Below, in pieces: positions 24,242-33,641 of a stretch of DNA of 63,735 nt. Source of the stretch: an uncultured Eubacteriales bacterium (GTDB lineage Bacteria > Bacillota > Clostridia > Christensenellales > QALW01). The notes under the pieces were generated by a model. The model was not told the DNA's origin and ran no database searches. It saw only the letters and a list, made by a program, of their open reading frames with translations. The stretch lies in the NCBI GenBank assembly GCA_900547955.1, contig URIR01000006.1:1-63735 (forward strand). The letters run 5' to 3'. The number at the start of each line of letters is the position of its first letter. Position 1 is the first letter of the stretch. The position numbers and the translations under genes were made by a program.

Positions 24242-25321
24242 TTAACTCAAGCCGCTCAATTTCTCATTTTGAATATTATGTATTTCTTCTACCAATATAT
24301 CTACAAGCCTCTCCTGTTCGGCAGTACAAAAAAGCCTTCCTTTTTTAAAAACTGCCCCTTTGCCGTCCCCGCCGGCGATTCCTATATCCGCTTCTCTGGC
24401 TTCGCCCGGACCGTTTACAACGCATCCCATTACCGCTACGGTTATAGGCTCCTTTATATCCTTAGTCCTATCCAATACCTCGTTGACCATTCCCTCAACA
24501 TTTACCCGTGTGCGCCCGCAAGTTGGACAGGATATAATTTGAACCCCTTCCTGCAGCAGCCCTATACTTGCAAGAATATGCCTTGCGGCAGCCACTTCCT
24601 TAAGCGGGTCGCCGGTCAACGATACCCTTATAGTATCTCCTATTCCCTTTAAAAGCAATGAACCTATTCCAACCGCGCTCTTAACCGTACCAACTTCGTA
24701 TCCTCCAGCCTCAGTAACGCCTAAATGCATCGGATAATCCAAACGATTTGAAAGCAGCTCATAACTATCCACCATCATTCTCACATCAGAGCATTTAGCC
24801 GAAATCACTATATCATCAAAGCCCAGTTTTTCAAGCAGACGCACGTTTTTTTCAACGCTGGCGCATATACCTCGCGGCCCTACCCCGTATTGGTCAAGCA
24901 GCTCCTTTTCCAGGCTTCCTGAATTGGCTCCCACTCTTATTGGAATTTTATGCGCTTTGGCGCAATCCGCCACCATTTTAATATGCTCGGGGTTATTTAT
25001 ATTGCCCGGATTAATCCTCAGCTTATCCGCGCCGTTCTCTATTGCTCCTAATGCCAGTTTGTAATCAAAATGCACATCCGCCACAATGGGAACAGGCGAC
25101 AAGCTTTTTAAAGCTTTTAATGCCGGCAAGCAGGCCTGATTATATACCGCCACCCGAACTATATCGCAGCCGGCCTCCGCTAAAGCCTTAATCTGCGCGC
25201 TTGTTCTGTCAATCTCGGTAGTATCGGTATTAGTCATTGATTGTATCGCAATCTTATTGCTGCCGCCGATTTTTACTCCGCCTATATTGATTTCACGCGT
25301 CGCCGCACGATTAAACTCCAC
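24242..25321 (-). CDS. ispG: 4-hydroxy-3-methylbut-2-enyl diphosphate synthase (IspG/GcpE)
   Basis: The penultimate enzyme of the MEP isoprenoid pathway: it reductively opens methylerythritol cyclodiphosphate with a [4Fe-4S] cluster. The cluster cysteines are visible in CPTCGRTRVNVEG and GCVVNGPGEAREADIG. The N-terminal TIM-barrel segment IQSMTNTDTTEID is conserved. At 359 aa it is the short bacterial form. It is the last gene of the frr-uppS-cdsA-dxr-rseP-ispG unit, 15 bp after rseP, and the transcript then meets cloverleaf element B. Confidence 0.96.
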   Translation of the reverse strand: MEFNRAATREINIGGVKIGGSNKIAIQSMTNTDTTEIDRTSAQIKALAEAGCDIVRVAVYNQACLPALKALKSLSPVPIVADVHFDYKLALGAIENGADKLRINPGNINNPEHIKMVADCAKAHKIPIRVGANSGSLEKELLDQYGVGPRGICASVEKNVRLLEKLGFDDIVISAKCSDVRMMVDSYELLSNRLDYPMHLGVTEAGGYEVGTVKSAVGIGSLLLKGIGDTIRVSLTGDPLKEVAAARHILASIGLLQEGVQIISCPTCGRTRVNVEGMVNEVLDRTKDIKEPITVAVMGCVVNGPGEAREADIGIAGGDGKGAVFKKGRLFCTAEQERLVDILVEEIHNIQNEKLSGLS

Positions 25322-25336
25322 CTGTAATCACCCGCG

Positions 25337-26404
25337 TTAAAGTATTATAGCCCTTGCTATTTCCAGCACTATCACAAGCCCGATAAGAAGCATAAAGCCT
25401 ATGGCGTGAATCTTGGCCTCCAGTTCTCTCTTAATGGGCTTTCTTCTTATAGCCTCTATAATTACAAATACCATACGTCCTCCGTCCAGAGCAGGAATGG
25501 GCAGCAGATTAAAAATAGCCAAATTCATTCCTATAATCCAGAAAAGCTGCAGAATCATCAAAATCGCACCCTGAGAACCGGCGGATTCCACTCCTATAGA
25601 AATCTGGTCGGACATTATCCCTATAGTGCTTATAGGACCGCTGACGTCCTGTATACTGGCGTTGCCAGTAAATAAACGTCCCAGAAAAGCAAACATTTCC
25701 TTTGTAAGATCCCAGCTTGTGCTGAAGGTAGCCTTAACTGCCTCGCCTACTGGTATAGGAACAGTATTATAAGTAATTGTTATGCCCAGCTTTAAAACTT
25801 TATTTCCCGCTTCGTCCTCGCTTTCATATAATTCAGCAGGCACCTGAACGCTCTGTCCGTCTCTGTCAACGGTCAGCACCATATCCATTTCCTTGGCCTC
25901 GGCCAATTTATCCAGCTGCGCTTTAAACTCGTCATAGCTGCCTACCTGTATACCGTTTACCGCAGTTACAATATCTCCCTTCTGCAAAGCCTGCTGCTGC
26001 GCGGGAGCATCCTCAGCCACGCTGGATATAACAGGCGCGGGCAGCTGCTTACCTATTATACATATCGCTATAAAACAGGTCAGCAAAGCAAATATAATAT
26101 TAAAGCCCGCTCCGGCAAAAAGCACAAGCAAACGCTTATACCACGGCATATTATTCATAGCGCGCGGGTCGTCAGGCGCGTCCTCATCTTCACCCGCAAA
26201 AGCAACAAAGCCGCCCAGCGGCAATGCCCTTATCGAATATTTAGTCTCTTTTTTACCCCAGGAAAAAAGCTTAGGACCAAAACCTATGCCAAATTCCATT
26301 ATCCGGAATTTCAACAATTTCCCCACCGTATAATGTCCCAGCTCATGCACTATAATAAGCACGCCCAGAATTAAAATTGCAATAAGTATATACAATAAAC
26401 TCAT
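25337..26404 (-). CDS. rseP: site-2 membrane protease RseP
   Basis: An intramembrane zinc metalloprotease that cuts regulatory membrane proteins such as anti-sigma factors. The active site HELGH lies in the first membrane segment, and the second zinc motif NLLPIPALDGGRM in the C-terminal segments. A PDZ domain occupies about residues 125-190. At 355 aa it has one PDZ domain, as in Gram-positive RasP. It lies between dxr and ispG, as in many Clostridia. Confidence 0.95.
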   Translation of the reverse strand: MSLLYILIAILILGVLIIVHELGHYTVGKLLKFRIMEFGIGFGPKLFSWGKKETKYSIRALPLGGFVAFAGEDEDAPDDPRAMNNMPWYKRLLVLFAGAGFNIIFALLTCFIAICIIGKQLPAPVISSVAEDAPAQQQALQKGDIVTAVNGIQVGSYDEFKAQLDKLAEAKEMDMVLTVDRDGQSVQVPAELYESEDEAGNKVLKLGITITYNTVPIPVGEAVKATFSTSWDLTKEMFAFLGRLFTGNASIQDVSGPISTIGIMSDQISIGVESAGSQGAILMILQLFWIIGMNLAIFNLLPIPALDGGRMVFVIIEAIRRKPIKRELEAKIHAIGFMLLIGLVIVLEIARAIIL

Positions 26405-26449
26405 TATACCGCCTCAACTTCCCGTCAGCCTCAGCGCAGCCGCTCAAGC

Positions 26450-27595
26450 CTAAAATTCTATTTGCCGTATAAATTCCCCCGACACAGCCCTCGATTCCCT
26501 GTCTGCTTCATGAACTGCCTCAATGCTCTCGGCCGGCGTTATTTCCACTCTTGAAATAGTATGCTCTATAATCGTCGGAATATCACCAAAGCCTATCCTT
26601 TTATCCAAAAATGCCCTGACGGCCGCTTCATTGGCTCCATTAAGCACGGCCGGAGCAGTTCCGCCCATTTCCAAAGCCCGGTATGCCAGCTTTAAGCAGG
26701 GAAAGCGCGTCATATCCGGAGGCTCAAAGCTTAAACTAAGAGCGCTTGCAAAATCCAGTCTTCTAACTCCGGCCTCCAATCTTTTTGGATAGGTCAGAGC
26801 ATACATTATCGCCAGCCGCATGTCCGGACTGCCCATCTGAGCCATAACTGCCCCATCCTTAAATTCCGCCATCGAATGCACTATGCTTTCACGGTGTATT
26901 ACCGTATCTATTTTCTCGCCTGGTATATCAAACAGCCAGCGCGCTTCAATTACCTCCAGCCCTTTATTCATCAGAGTCGCGCTGTCTATGCTAATCTTTG
27001 GGCCCATGCTCCAATTCGGATGAGCCAGCGCTTGGGCAACCGTTACTTCGCCCAAATTGCCCCTGTAATCCAAAAAAGGCCCTCCTGAAGCAGTTAGAAT
27101 TATCCTTTCCAGCATTCTTGGATTCTCGCCGTTCAGGCATTGAAATACCGCCGAATGCTCGCTGTCCACAGGCAGCAGACGTTCCCCAGCACGGCCAGCC
27201 AGCCGCATTACGCATTCTCCCCCCGCTACTAAGGCCTCCTTATTGGCCAGCGCTACTCTCTTACCTGCCTTCAAAGCGGCTATTACGGCGTCCAGCCCTG
27301 CTATGCCTACGATTGAAACTAAAACCATATCGGCGCTATCCAGCCGTGCCAGCTCGCATATTCCCTCCGGCCCGCTTAAAAGCTTAGTTCCGCATGAATC
27401 AAAATTTCTTGCGGCGTCCTTATTGGCCAATGCGGCATAATCAGGCTTATACTTAGCTATCTGCGCTTTAAAAGCCTCTCCGCCCGTATCTGCGGCAATA
27501 CCGCGTATTCTAATAAGCTCGGGATACATATCGGCCAAAGCCAACGCCTGCGAGCCTATAGAGCCCGTAGAGCCTAAAATAACCAAATTAATCAT
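26450..27595 (-). CDS. dxr: 1-deoxy-D-xylulose 5-phosphate reductoisomerase
   Basis: Converts DXP to methylerythritol 4-phosphate with NADPH, the committed step of the MEP pathway. The nucleotide-binding motif GSTGSIGSQAL starts at residue 8. The metal and substrate residues lie in PVDSEHSAVFQC and SIDSATLMNKGLEVIEA. The 381-aa length is normal. Its ATG overlaps the cdsA stop (ATGA), so translation is coupled. Confidence 0.96.
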   Translation of the reverse strand: MINLVILGSTGSIGSQALALADMYPELIRIRGIAADTGGEAFKAQIAKYKPDYAALANKDAARNFDSCGTKLLSGPEGICELARLDSADMVLVSIVGIAGLDAVIAALKAGKRVALANKEALVAGGECVMRLAGRAGERLLPVDSEHSAVFQCLNGENPRMLERIILTASGGPFLDYRGNLGEVTVAQALAHPNWSMGPKISIDSATLMNKGLEVIEARWLFDIPGEKIDTVIHRESIVHSMAEFKDGAVMAQMGSPDMRLAIMYALTYPKRLEAGVRRLDFASALSLSFEPPDMTRFPCLKLAYRALEMGGTAPAVLNGANEAAVRAFLDKRIGFGDIPTIIEHTISRVEITPAESIEAVHEADRESRAVSGEFIRQIEF

Positions 27596-28419
27596 ATCAA
27601 ATAACTCATTATCCTGCTGTAAATAAATATAAGCACGGCATTAACTATTATGCTGTCCAGCCTATCCAGAGCGCCGCCGTGCCCGGGCAGATATTTGCCG
27701 AAATCCTTTATTCCGCAGAAACGCTTAAGCATACTGGCCGAAAGGTCGCCCACCTGCGAAAAAAAACCGCTTGCAAAGCCTATTACAACATAATGCTCTA
27801 AGGGTATGCCCTGCCAAAAAAACTTATTAACTATCAAACCCATAATCAGTCCGAAAAAAGTGCCGCCCAGAAACGCTCCTATACATCCAGCTACAGTCTT
27901 TTTGGGGCTTATTTCAGGGCAAAGCTTTTTCTTGCCCAAACTGATTCCCATAAAATACGCCATGCTGTCGCAGGCGCTGGGCAATATCAATGTCATTGCA
28001 AGAAATACCTGCGTCATATCCTGATTGCTTCCGCAGGCAATAAAAAGCAGCATGGAAGCGGGCAGAACCGGATACATAAGCAGAAACAGCGTAAGCATTA
28101 CGTCCAGAAAATCACTCTTGCGCACAAATACGGCGGCGCATAGAGTAAGCACTACGCTTATTGCCAGCAAAATGCAGACTCCCGTAAGCTCGAGGATTTT
28201 ATAAGCAGGCAACATTAAAACGGCGGTTGCAAGCACCACCGGCCAAAGCACCTTATAGCCCGCCGCCTTAAACGCCCGCAGCGCGTCCAAAGCCGTTGCC
28301 AGCAGACCTATATACGCGCATATTAAAGCAAACCAGCCGCCCAGAATTATAGCCGCTGCGCAAAGCAATATAAGCAGAGCGCCCGTTATAATCCGTTCCT
28401 TGCTAACTCTACCTGCCAA
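27592..28419 (-). CDS. cdsA: phosphatidate cytidylyltransferase
   Basis: An integral membrane enzyme (275 aa) that makes CDP-diacylglycerol from phosphatidic acid and CTP, the branch point for membrane phospholipids. The family signature is complete near the C-terminus: SASMLKRFCGIKDFGKYLPG followed by HGGALDRLDS. Several hydrophobic segments fill the N-terminal half. It follows uppS by 2 bp. PgsA, which uses its product, is encoded at 39.1 kb. Confidence 0.95.
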   Translation of the reverse strand: MAGRVSKERIITGALLILLCAAAIILGGWFALICAYIGLLATALDALRAFKAAGYKVLWPVVLATAVLMLPAYKILELTGVCILLAISVVLTLCAAVFVRKSDFLDVMLTLFLLMYPVLPASMLLFIACGSNQDMTQVFLAMTLILPSACDSMAYFMGISLGKKKLCPEISPKKTVAGCIGAFLGGTFFGLIMGLIVNKFFWQGIPLEHYVVIGFASGFFSQVGDLSASMLKRFCGIKDFGKYLPGHGGALDRLDSIIVNAVLIFIYSRIMSYLI

Positions 28420-28421
28420 AT

Positions 28422-29150
28422 TTAAATTCCTCCAAATCTGCGCACGCGGTTTCGGTATTCCTCAAGCGCCCTGTCAAAATGCTCGGGTGTAAAATCCGGC
28501 CATGCAACGTCAGTAAAATAAAGTTCAGAATACGCCGCCTGATAAAGCAGAAAGTTGGACAGCCGTTCCTCACCGCTTGTGCGGATTATAAGGTCCGGAT
28601 CAGGAATGCCGGCCGTATAAAGGCAGCTCTCAAACAATTCAGAATTTATCTGCTCCGGCTCAAGGTTCTGAGCAAGCGCCCTAGCGTATACCCGTCTAAC
28701 AGCCTGCAATATTTCATCCCTAGCCCCATATGCCAGCGCAATATTAAGCAGCATTTTTCTGCCCTGCGAGGTTCTCTCAAGAGCATTGGCTATTTGAACG
28801 GCCACCCGCTTAGGGAACGCCTCTACTCTCCCCAAAATGCGCAGCCGCACGCCGTTAGCCGCCAGCGTGTCCACATCCCGCGTCATAAAATCGCACAACA
28901 GATTCATAAGCGCCCCCACTTCTTCCTCGGGCCGCTTAAAATTTTCCGTTGAAAAAGCATACACCGTCAAAATTGGCAAACCAATATCTCCGCAATGCCT
29001 GACCAGCCTGCGGACAGATTCCACTCCCGCCTTATGCCCGAATGTGCGCGGCATGCCTCGTTTTTTAGCCCACCGTCCGTTCCCGTCCATTATGACGGCT
29101 ACATGAGCGGGCATATCCTCCGGATAATTTACAGAACCATAATCCGCCAT
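28422..29150 (-). CDS. uppS: undecaprenyl diphosphate synthase
   Basis: A cis-prenyltransferase (242 aa) that extends farnesyl diphosphate with isopentenyl units to the C55 carrier lipid for peptidoglycan and wall polymers. Catalytic Asp is in VIMDGNGRWAKKRG, and the substrate-binding end RTSGEERLSNFLLYQ is intact. It overlaps the last base of frr. With dxr and ispG nearby, the operon links isoprenoid supply with its main use. Confidence 0.96.
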   Translation of the reverse strand: MADYGSVNYPEDMPAHVAVIMDGNGRWAKKRGMPRTFGHKAGVESVRRLVRHCGDIGLPILTVYAFSTENFKRPEEEVGALMNLLCDFMTRDVDTLAANGVRLRILGRVEAFPKRVAVQIANALERTSQGRKMLLNIALAYGARDEILQAVRRVYARALAQNLEPEQINSELFESCLYTAGIPDPDLIIRTSGEERLSNFLLYQAAYSELYFTDVAWPDFTPEHFDRALEEYRNRVRRFGGI

Positions 29151-29716
29151 TAGATGGACATAATCTCCTTTTCCTTCTCTGCCGCCAGAGAATCCAATTC
29201 CTTGATTTTTCCATCGGTCAGCTTTTGAATATTCTCCTCAGACCGTTTAGCGTCGTCCTCGGTTATTGCGCTGTCCTTCTTTAATTTTTTAACAGCCTCA
29301 TTTGCGTCCCGTCTTATATTCCTTATAGCAATCTTGGCTTCCTCAGCCATTTTTTTAACCTGCTTCACAAGCTCCTTACGCCGCTCCTCAGTAGGCTCTG
29401 GAAATATAAGACGCAGAGTCTTGCCATCGTTAACCGGATTAAGACCTAAATCAGATTTCTGTATGGCCTTTTCCACTTCCTTAAGCATAGAAGCGTCCCA
29501 AACGGATATTTGAAGCATCCGAGGTTCGGGCACATTAACGCTGCCTATTTGGTTAATAGGTGTGGAAACACCGTAATAATCTACAGTAATTTTATCCAGC
29601 ACCTGAGGATTAGCCCTGCCTGCGCGAATAGTAGCTAAATCGCTCTTAAAAACCGAAACGCTTTTCGCCATTTTTTCCTTAGCCGAGGTCTCAAGCTGAT
29701 TAATTTCAACTGCCAT
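29150..29716 (-). CDS. frr: ribosome recycling factor
   Basis: A 188-aa factor that, with EF-G, splits the post-termination ribosome. The signature FKSDLATIRAGRANP and the hinge sequence YYGVSTPINQIGSVNVPEPR are present, and the long C-terminal helix is rich in Lys and Glu. AAAGGAG precedes the ATG. A separate promoter at 29798-29826 means it need not depend on the rpsB-tsf-pyrH transcript. Confidence 0.97.
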   Translation of the reverse strand: MAVEINQLETSAKEKMAKSVSVFKSDLATIRAGRANPQVLDKITVDYYGVSTPINQIGSVNVPEPRMLQISVWDASMLKEVEKAIQKSDLGLNPVNDGKTLRLIFPEPTEERRKELVKQVKKMAEEAKIAIRNIRRDANEAVKKLKKDSAITEDDAKRSEENIQKLTDGKIKELDSLAAEKEKEIMSI

Positions 29717-29797
29717 AAATACTGCTCCTTTTCTCCGGCGGTAAAAATAACGCGCGGGCTTCTGCGCCGCCGGTGACAGACCGCCTCATATATTTAT

Positions 29798-29826
29798 ATA
29801 ATAACAAATACCGTTAAATATTTCAA
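29798..29826 (-). promoter_or_regulatory. promoter of the frr-ispG operon
   Basis: TTGAAA (29821-29826) and TATTAT (29798-29803) on the minus strand with a 17-bp spacer, 82 bp before the frr ATG. The 314-bp pyrH-frr gap (29717-30030) shows nothing else convincing. Confidence 0.65.
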
Positions 29827-30030
29827 GCAAAATAAATCCAACCAAGCTATAAGTCCATATTGGTTTAAAGCGCCGCCAGCCTTCAGCCCATCTCGAGCCG
29901 CGCCGCATGCGCTTTTCACATCTTCACGCTTAAAAGTTTCTCCCTGCCATTAATAAAACAGAATGGGAATACGCCTAAGATACGGAATATATAAAAGCCG
30001 CGCGCTATTAATGCTTTGCAGCCGGTAGCG

Positions 30031-30759
30031 TCAATAAAATTCCGTCTCTACTTTATTTGAAACTATAGTTCCGTTTCCTTCGCCGCAGACAGCCTTAAGA
30101 ATGCTGTCCTCTCCCTTGAGCGCAAATAACTCCAAAGGTATATCATTATCCATGCATAAGCTGGTAGCCGTACTGTCCATAACCTGAATGCCTCTTTCCA
30201 GCACATCCATATAGCGAATGCTCTTATATCGCCGGGCCTGAGGATTCTTACGCGGATCAGCCTCGTACGCTCCGTCGATATTCTTAGCCATAAGCACTAC
30301 GTCCGCCTCTATTTCAGCCGCACGCAGCGCCGCTGTAGTATCTGTCGAAAAGAAAGGATTGCCCGTACCGCAGGCGAATATAACAATCAGCTTCTTATCA
30401 AGATGACTCATAGCCTTGCGCCGTATATACGGCTCGGCAATCTCATTCATAGCTATTGCTGTCATAACCCTTGTCTTATAGCCCTTATGCTCTAAGGCGT
30501 CCTGCATGGCCAGAGAATTTATTACCGTAGCCAGCATTCCCATATGGTCGGCCGTAGAACGGTCCATATCCCGTCCCTGGCGGCCGCGCCAGATATTGCC
30601 GGCTCCTATAACTATGCCTACTTCTACTCCCAGCTTAACTACCGAAATTATCTGGTCGGCAACGTTGGAAATAGTTTCTCCGCTTATTCCAAATCCGTTT
30701 TCGCCCGCAAGAGCCTCTCCGCTTATTTTTATTACAACGCGTTTATATGCCGGTTGCAT
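30031..30759 (-). CDS. pyrH: UMP kinase
   Basis: Bacterial-type UMP kinase (242 aa, amino-acid-kinase fold) that makes UDP for RNA, DNA and nucleotide sugars. The N-terminal VVIKISGEALAG and the glycine loop IVIGAGNIWRGR are present, along with the DSTATSLCMDNDIP region that contacts UMP. It follows tsf, as in most bacteria, with GGAGG before the ATG. Confidence 0.96.
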   Translation of the reverse strand: MQPAYKRVVIKISGEALAGENGFGISGETISNVADQIISVVKLGVEVGIVIGAGNIWRGRQGRDMDRSTADHMGMLATVINSLAMQDALEHKGYKTRVMTAIAMNEIAEPYIRRKAMSHLDKKLIVIFACGTGNPFFSTDTTAALRAAEIEADVVLMAKNIDGAYEADPRKNPQARRYKSIRYMDVLERGIQVMDSTATSLCMDNDIPLELFALKGEDSILKAVCGEGNGTIVSNKVETEFY

Positions 30760-30774
30760 GACTACCTCCGCACA

Positions 30775-30817
30775 AAATAAAGGCCCTCCGCATAAAACTA
30801 TAAAGCGGCCGGGCCTT
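30775..30817 (-). terminator. hairpin between tsf and pyrH
   Basis: On the minus strand AAGGCCC (from 30817) pairs with GGGCCTT (30786-30780), with an inner CCGC/GCGG pairing, and is followed by TTATTTT. It could partly terminate or attenuate tsf transcripts before pyrH. Confidence 0.45.
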
Positions 30818-30829
30818 AAATTTATAGAA

Positions 30830-31474
30830 TTATTTTATCTGTCCCATTACTTCCTCGGCGAAATTATCCTGGCGTTTTTCCAGGCCCTCGCCCATTTCAT
30901 AGCGTACAAAACGGCGGATGGAAATCTTTTCGCCTACTTTTACAACCTGATCGTTGACCATCTGGCCGATGGTAGTATCGGTATCCAGAATATACTGCTG
31001 TTCCATAAGGCAAACTTCCTTATAAAACTTAGAAATACGGCCCTCCACTATCTTATCAACTATCTTTTCAGGCTTGCCCTCGTTAAGCGCCTGGGCGCGG
31101 ATTATTTCCTTCTCGGCGTCAATCTCCGCCTGAGGAACCTCCTCCTTAGTAACATAAAGCGGCTTTGCAGCGGCTATATGCATGGCAATGCTGTGAACAA
31201 AAGCCTTGAAATCAGGGGTTTTTGCCACAAAGTCAGTTTCGCAGTTTACCTCTACCATTACACCTATTTTCCCGTTTAGGTGTATATAGGATTCTACAAT
31301 ACCCTCGGCAGCTATTCTGCCGGCTTTCTTAGCTGCTGCGGCTAGACCCTTTTCACGCAGAATCTTAATAGCCTCTTCCATATCTCCATTCGCCTCTACC
31401 AGGGCGCGCTTGCAGTCCATCATGCCTACGCCTGTTCTTTCGCGCAGCTCCTTGACTTCCTGTGCAGTTACCAT
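30830..31474 (-). CDS. tsf: elongation factor Ts
   Basis: The guanine-nucleotide exchange factor for EF-Tu. The N-terminal domain (VKELRERTGVGMMDCKRALV) and core (VEVNCETDFVAKT) are conserved. At 214 aa it is the short form with a single core subdomain, common in some Gram-positive and thermophilic lineages, rather than the roughly 290-aa enterobacterial form. It is paired with rpsB upstream across a terminator-like hairpin. Confidence 0.96.
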   Translation of the reverse strand: MVTAQEVKELRERTGVGMMDCKRALVEANGDMEEAIKILREKGLAAAAKKAGRIAAEGIVESYIHLNGKIGVMVEVNCETDFVAKTPDFKAFVHSIAMHIAAAKPLYVTKEEVPQAEIDAEKEIIRAQALNEGKPEKIVDKIVEGRISKFYKEVCLMEQQYILDTDTTIGQMVNDQVVKVGEKISIRRFVRYEMGEGLEKRQDNFAEEVMGQIK

Positions 31475-31506
31475 AATTAATTACACTCCTTTATCCATGC
31501 TTTTTT

Positions 31507-31533
31507 AAAAAAGGGGAAGAAACCACCTTCCCC
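31507..31533 (-). terminator. terminator-like attenuator between rpsB and tsf
   Basis: On the minus strand GGGGAAG (31533-31527) pairs with CTTCCCC (31519-31513) around a 7-base loop, followed by six T residues. It looks like a full intrinsic terminator, so tsf would be expressed below rpsB by read-through. Confidence 0.75.
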
Positions 31534-31546
31534 CTGAAATAAAACG

Positions 31547-32356
31547 TTAACCTTCCTGAACCGGCTGAGAAATTTCCTCAGCTATCTGAGCGGCCTCTTC
31601 CTGACTAACCTCAGCCTTTTCCTCTTCAGGCGCATCCTCGGCAACAGGAGTCTCCTCCCCATCGTACATGGATTCGCCCTGTCTGGCTTCCAGTACCGCG
31701 TTAGCCATAGTGCTTGCTATAAGCTTAACCGCGCGTATTGCGTCGTCGTTGCCGGGTATAACATAGTCGGCGTCGTCAGGATCGCAGTTGGTATCCACAA
31801 TGGCTACTACCGTAATGCCCAGCCGCTTAGCCTCGCATATAGCGTTATGCTCCTTGCGCGGGTCAACTACAAACATAACTCCAGGCAACTTATCCATATT
31901 ACGGATACCGCCGAAATTAATGATAAGCTCTTTCTTTTCCTTGCCGAGCTTAGCCTGCTCCTTTTTGGGCAGCAGAGCCATTTGTCCGCTGTTTTCCATT
32001 TCCTCCAGCGCGTTAAGACGGGCAATGCGGGTAAGAATGGTCTTGAAATTGGTAAGCATACCGCCGGCCCAGCGCTGATTAACATAAAACATGCCGCAGC
32101 GCAGCGCTTCCTGCTCTATGGATTCCTGCGCCTGTTTTTTTGTTCCTACAAACAGCACGCTTTCGCCCTCGCTTACTGCTTCGCGTATAAAATTATACGC
32201 CTCTTCAATTTTCTTTACCGTTTTCTGGAGGTCTATAATATAGATTCCATTGCGCTCGGTAAAAATATAAGGGGCCATCTTGGGGTTCCATCTACGGGTC
32301 TGATGCCCGAAATGGACGCCTGCCTCCAGCAGGCTCTTCATTGAAACTACTGACAT
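31547..32356 (-). CDS. rpsB: 30S ribosomal protein S2
   Basis: Small-subunit protein S2 (269 aa), identified by KSLLEAGVHFGHQTRRWNPK and FVDPRKEHNAICEAKRLGI-type motifs. The ATG at 32356 has AAGGAGG 7-9 nt before it; the frame is open 22 codons further but without a site. The C-terminal 40 residues are an acidic, low-complexity extension seen in many Clostridia. A strong promoter lies 115 bp upstream. Confidence 0.96.
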   Translation of the reverse strand: MSVVSMKSLLEAGVHFGHQTRRWNPKMAPYIFTERNGIYIIDLQKTVKKIEEAYNFIREAVSEGESVLFVGTKKQAQESIEQEALRCGMFYVNQRWAGGMLTNFKTILTRIARLNALEEMENSGQMALLPKKEQAKLGKEKKELIINFGGIRNMDKLPGVMFVVDPRKEHNAICEAKRLGITVVAIVDTNCDPDDADYVIPGNDDAIRAVKLIASTMANAVLEARQGESMYDGEETPVAEDAPEEEKAEVSQEEAAQIAEEISQPVQEG

Positions 32357-32471
32357 GAAAAATTCCTCCTTGTTTTTCCTCCCCGTGACGTAAATGCTCA
32401 AGCCTAAAGGCACAAGGCACATATTAGCCGCGGGTGCGTTTTTGCATTAATTATAACGCATTTTCTGCATT

Positions 32472-32500
32472 ATTATAATGTGACCTTGGCGGCCTGTCAA
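32472..32500 (-). promoter_or_regulatory. promoter of rpsB-tsf
   Basis: Perfect TTGACA (32495-32500) and TATAAT (32472-32477) boxes on the minus strand, 17 bp apart. The leader is about 105 nt; I saw no recognised autoregulatory structure in it. The 32501-32718 stretch on the far side shows nothing clear. Confidence 0.88.
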
Positions 32501-32718
32501 GCGTTTTCCGGGCAAGCCTCTGTATTTTGCGAAAACAGCCATCTTTTCACCCCAAAATATTAACGCGCCGCACGCTGAAAAAATACCGTTTTTTATCCAT
32601 ACTCAACGCACATAACCGCCCCCTATTTAAAAGCCCTGACTTCATTAAACAATTTTAAAGCACTTAGACAACACATAATTTTAAGTATGCGCGACGGCGC
32701 TTATTAAGCATAGAGCGC

Positions 32719-32747
32719 TGGACAAAACATATAAATTATACTATAAT
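32719..32747 (+). promoter_or_regulatory. promoter of aroE-aroQ
   Basis: TGGACA (32719-32724) and TATAAT (32742-32747) with a 17-bp spacer, about 95 bp before the aroE ATG. Confidence 0.7.
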
Positions 32748-32840
32748 TACTTAGTGTAAAACACATGTTTTCAGCGCTTATACCCCCGCGCACAGTATAA
32801 ATCTGCGGGACCGTTTCCTGCCGCGCTGTTCTGGAGGAGC

Positions 32841-33641
32841 ATGAAAAACTATTATCTTTTGGGCGAGCATTTAGGGCACTCCTTTTCCGCCATAATACAT
32901 AACCGGCTTTTTGAGGAACAGAATTTAAGCGCCCGCTACAGTCTGCTGGAGCTGCCCAAGGACGCGGTTAAATCCCGGCTTGAGCTTTTAAGAAGCGAAG
33001 GGGGCGCCAATGTAACCATTCCGTATAAAAGGCTGGCGGCCGAATGCATGGACGAGCTGCTGGGGGACGCCCGAGCTACGGGATGCGTTAATACCGTAAT
33101 TTCCAGCCAAGGCCGTCTTATAGGAGAAAATACAGACGGAGCAGGCTTTATGCGCGCCATTAAAGGCTGGACCGAGGATATAAAGGGGCAAAAGGCGCTT
33201 ATTATCGGCGCCGGCGGCGCAGCTCACGTTATTGCCTATAAGCTTGCGCTGGCCGGAGCAAAAGTGCATATCTGGGCCAGGCATAATTCTTCCGAGCTGG
33301 CTGAAAAAATAAACGGATTTGCGTCCGTAAAGGCGCAAGCCGTCTCCTCGCCTGAGGGAGAATGGCGTCTGGCTGTAAACGCTACGCCGGTAGGAATGGG
33401 CGTTCTGGAAAATTTCAGCCCTATCCCTGAAAACGCCGCGTTTAAATGCCGGTTTGCCTATGACTGCATTTACAATCCCCGAAAAACTCTTTTCCTTTTA
33501 AGCGCCGAAGCGCAGGGGGCAGAAATACAAAACGGGTTGTCCATGCTATGGCATCAGGCCGTAAAAGCCCAGGAGCTTTGGGGAAATTATTTTGAAAAGA
33601 ATATACTGGAAAAAGTCTGGAATGAGGTGAAATTACTATGA
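32841..33641 (+). CDS. aroE: shikimate dehydrogenase
   Basis: Reduces 3-dehydroshikimate to shikimate with NADPH (266 aa). The substrate-binding part has GHSFSAIIHN and GANVTIPYK with the catalytic Lys, NTDGAGF binds substrate, and GAGGAAHVIAYKLALAGA is the nucleotide fold. GGAGG stands just before the ATG. It overlaps aroQ by 4 bp, so the two steps of the pathway are translationally coupled. Confidence 0.95.
   Translation: MKNYYLLGEHLGHSFSAIIHNRLFEEQNLSARYSLLELPKDAVKSRLELLRSEGGANVTIPYKRLAAECMDELLGDARATGCVNTVISSQGRLIGENTDGAGFMRAIKGWTEDIKGQKALIIGAGGAAHVIAYKLALAGAKVHIWARHNSSELAEKINGFASVKAQAVSSPEGEWRLAVNATPVGMGVLENFSPIPENAAFKCRFAYDCIYNPRKTLFLLSAEAQGAEIQNGLSMLWHQAVKAQELWGNYFEKNILEKVWNEVKLL

Noticed and set aside
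32357..32471. A riboswitch or protein-binding leader before rpsB
   Set aside because: I saw no strong stem or known motif in this 115-nt leader.
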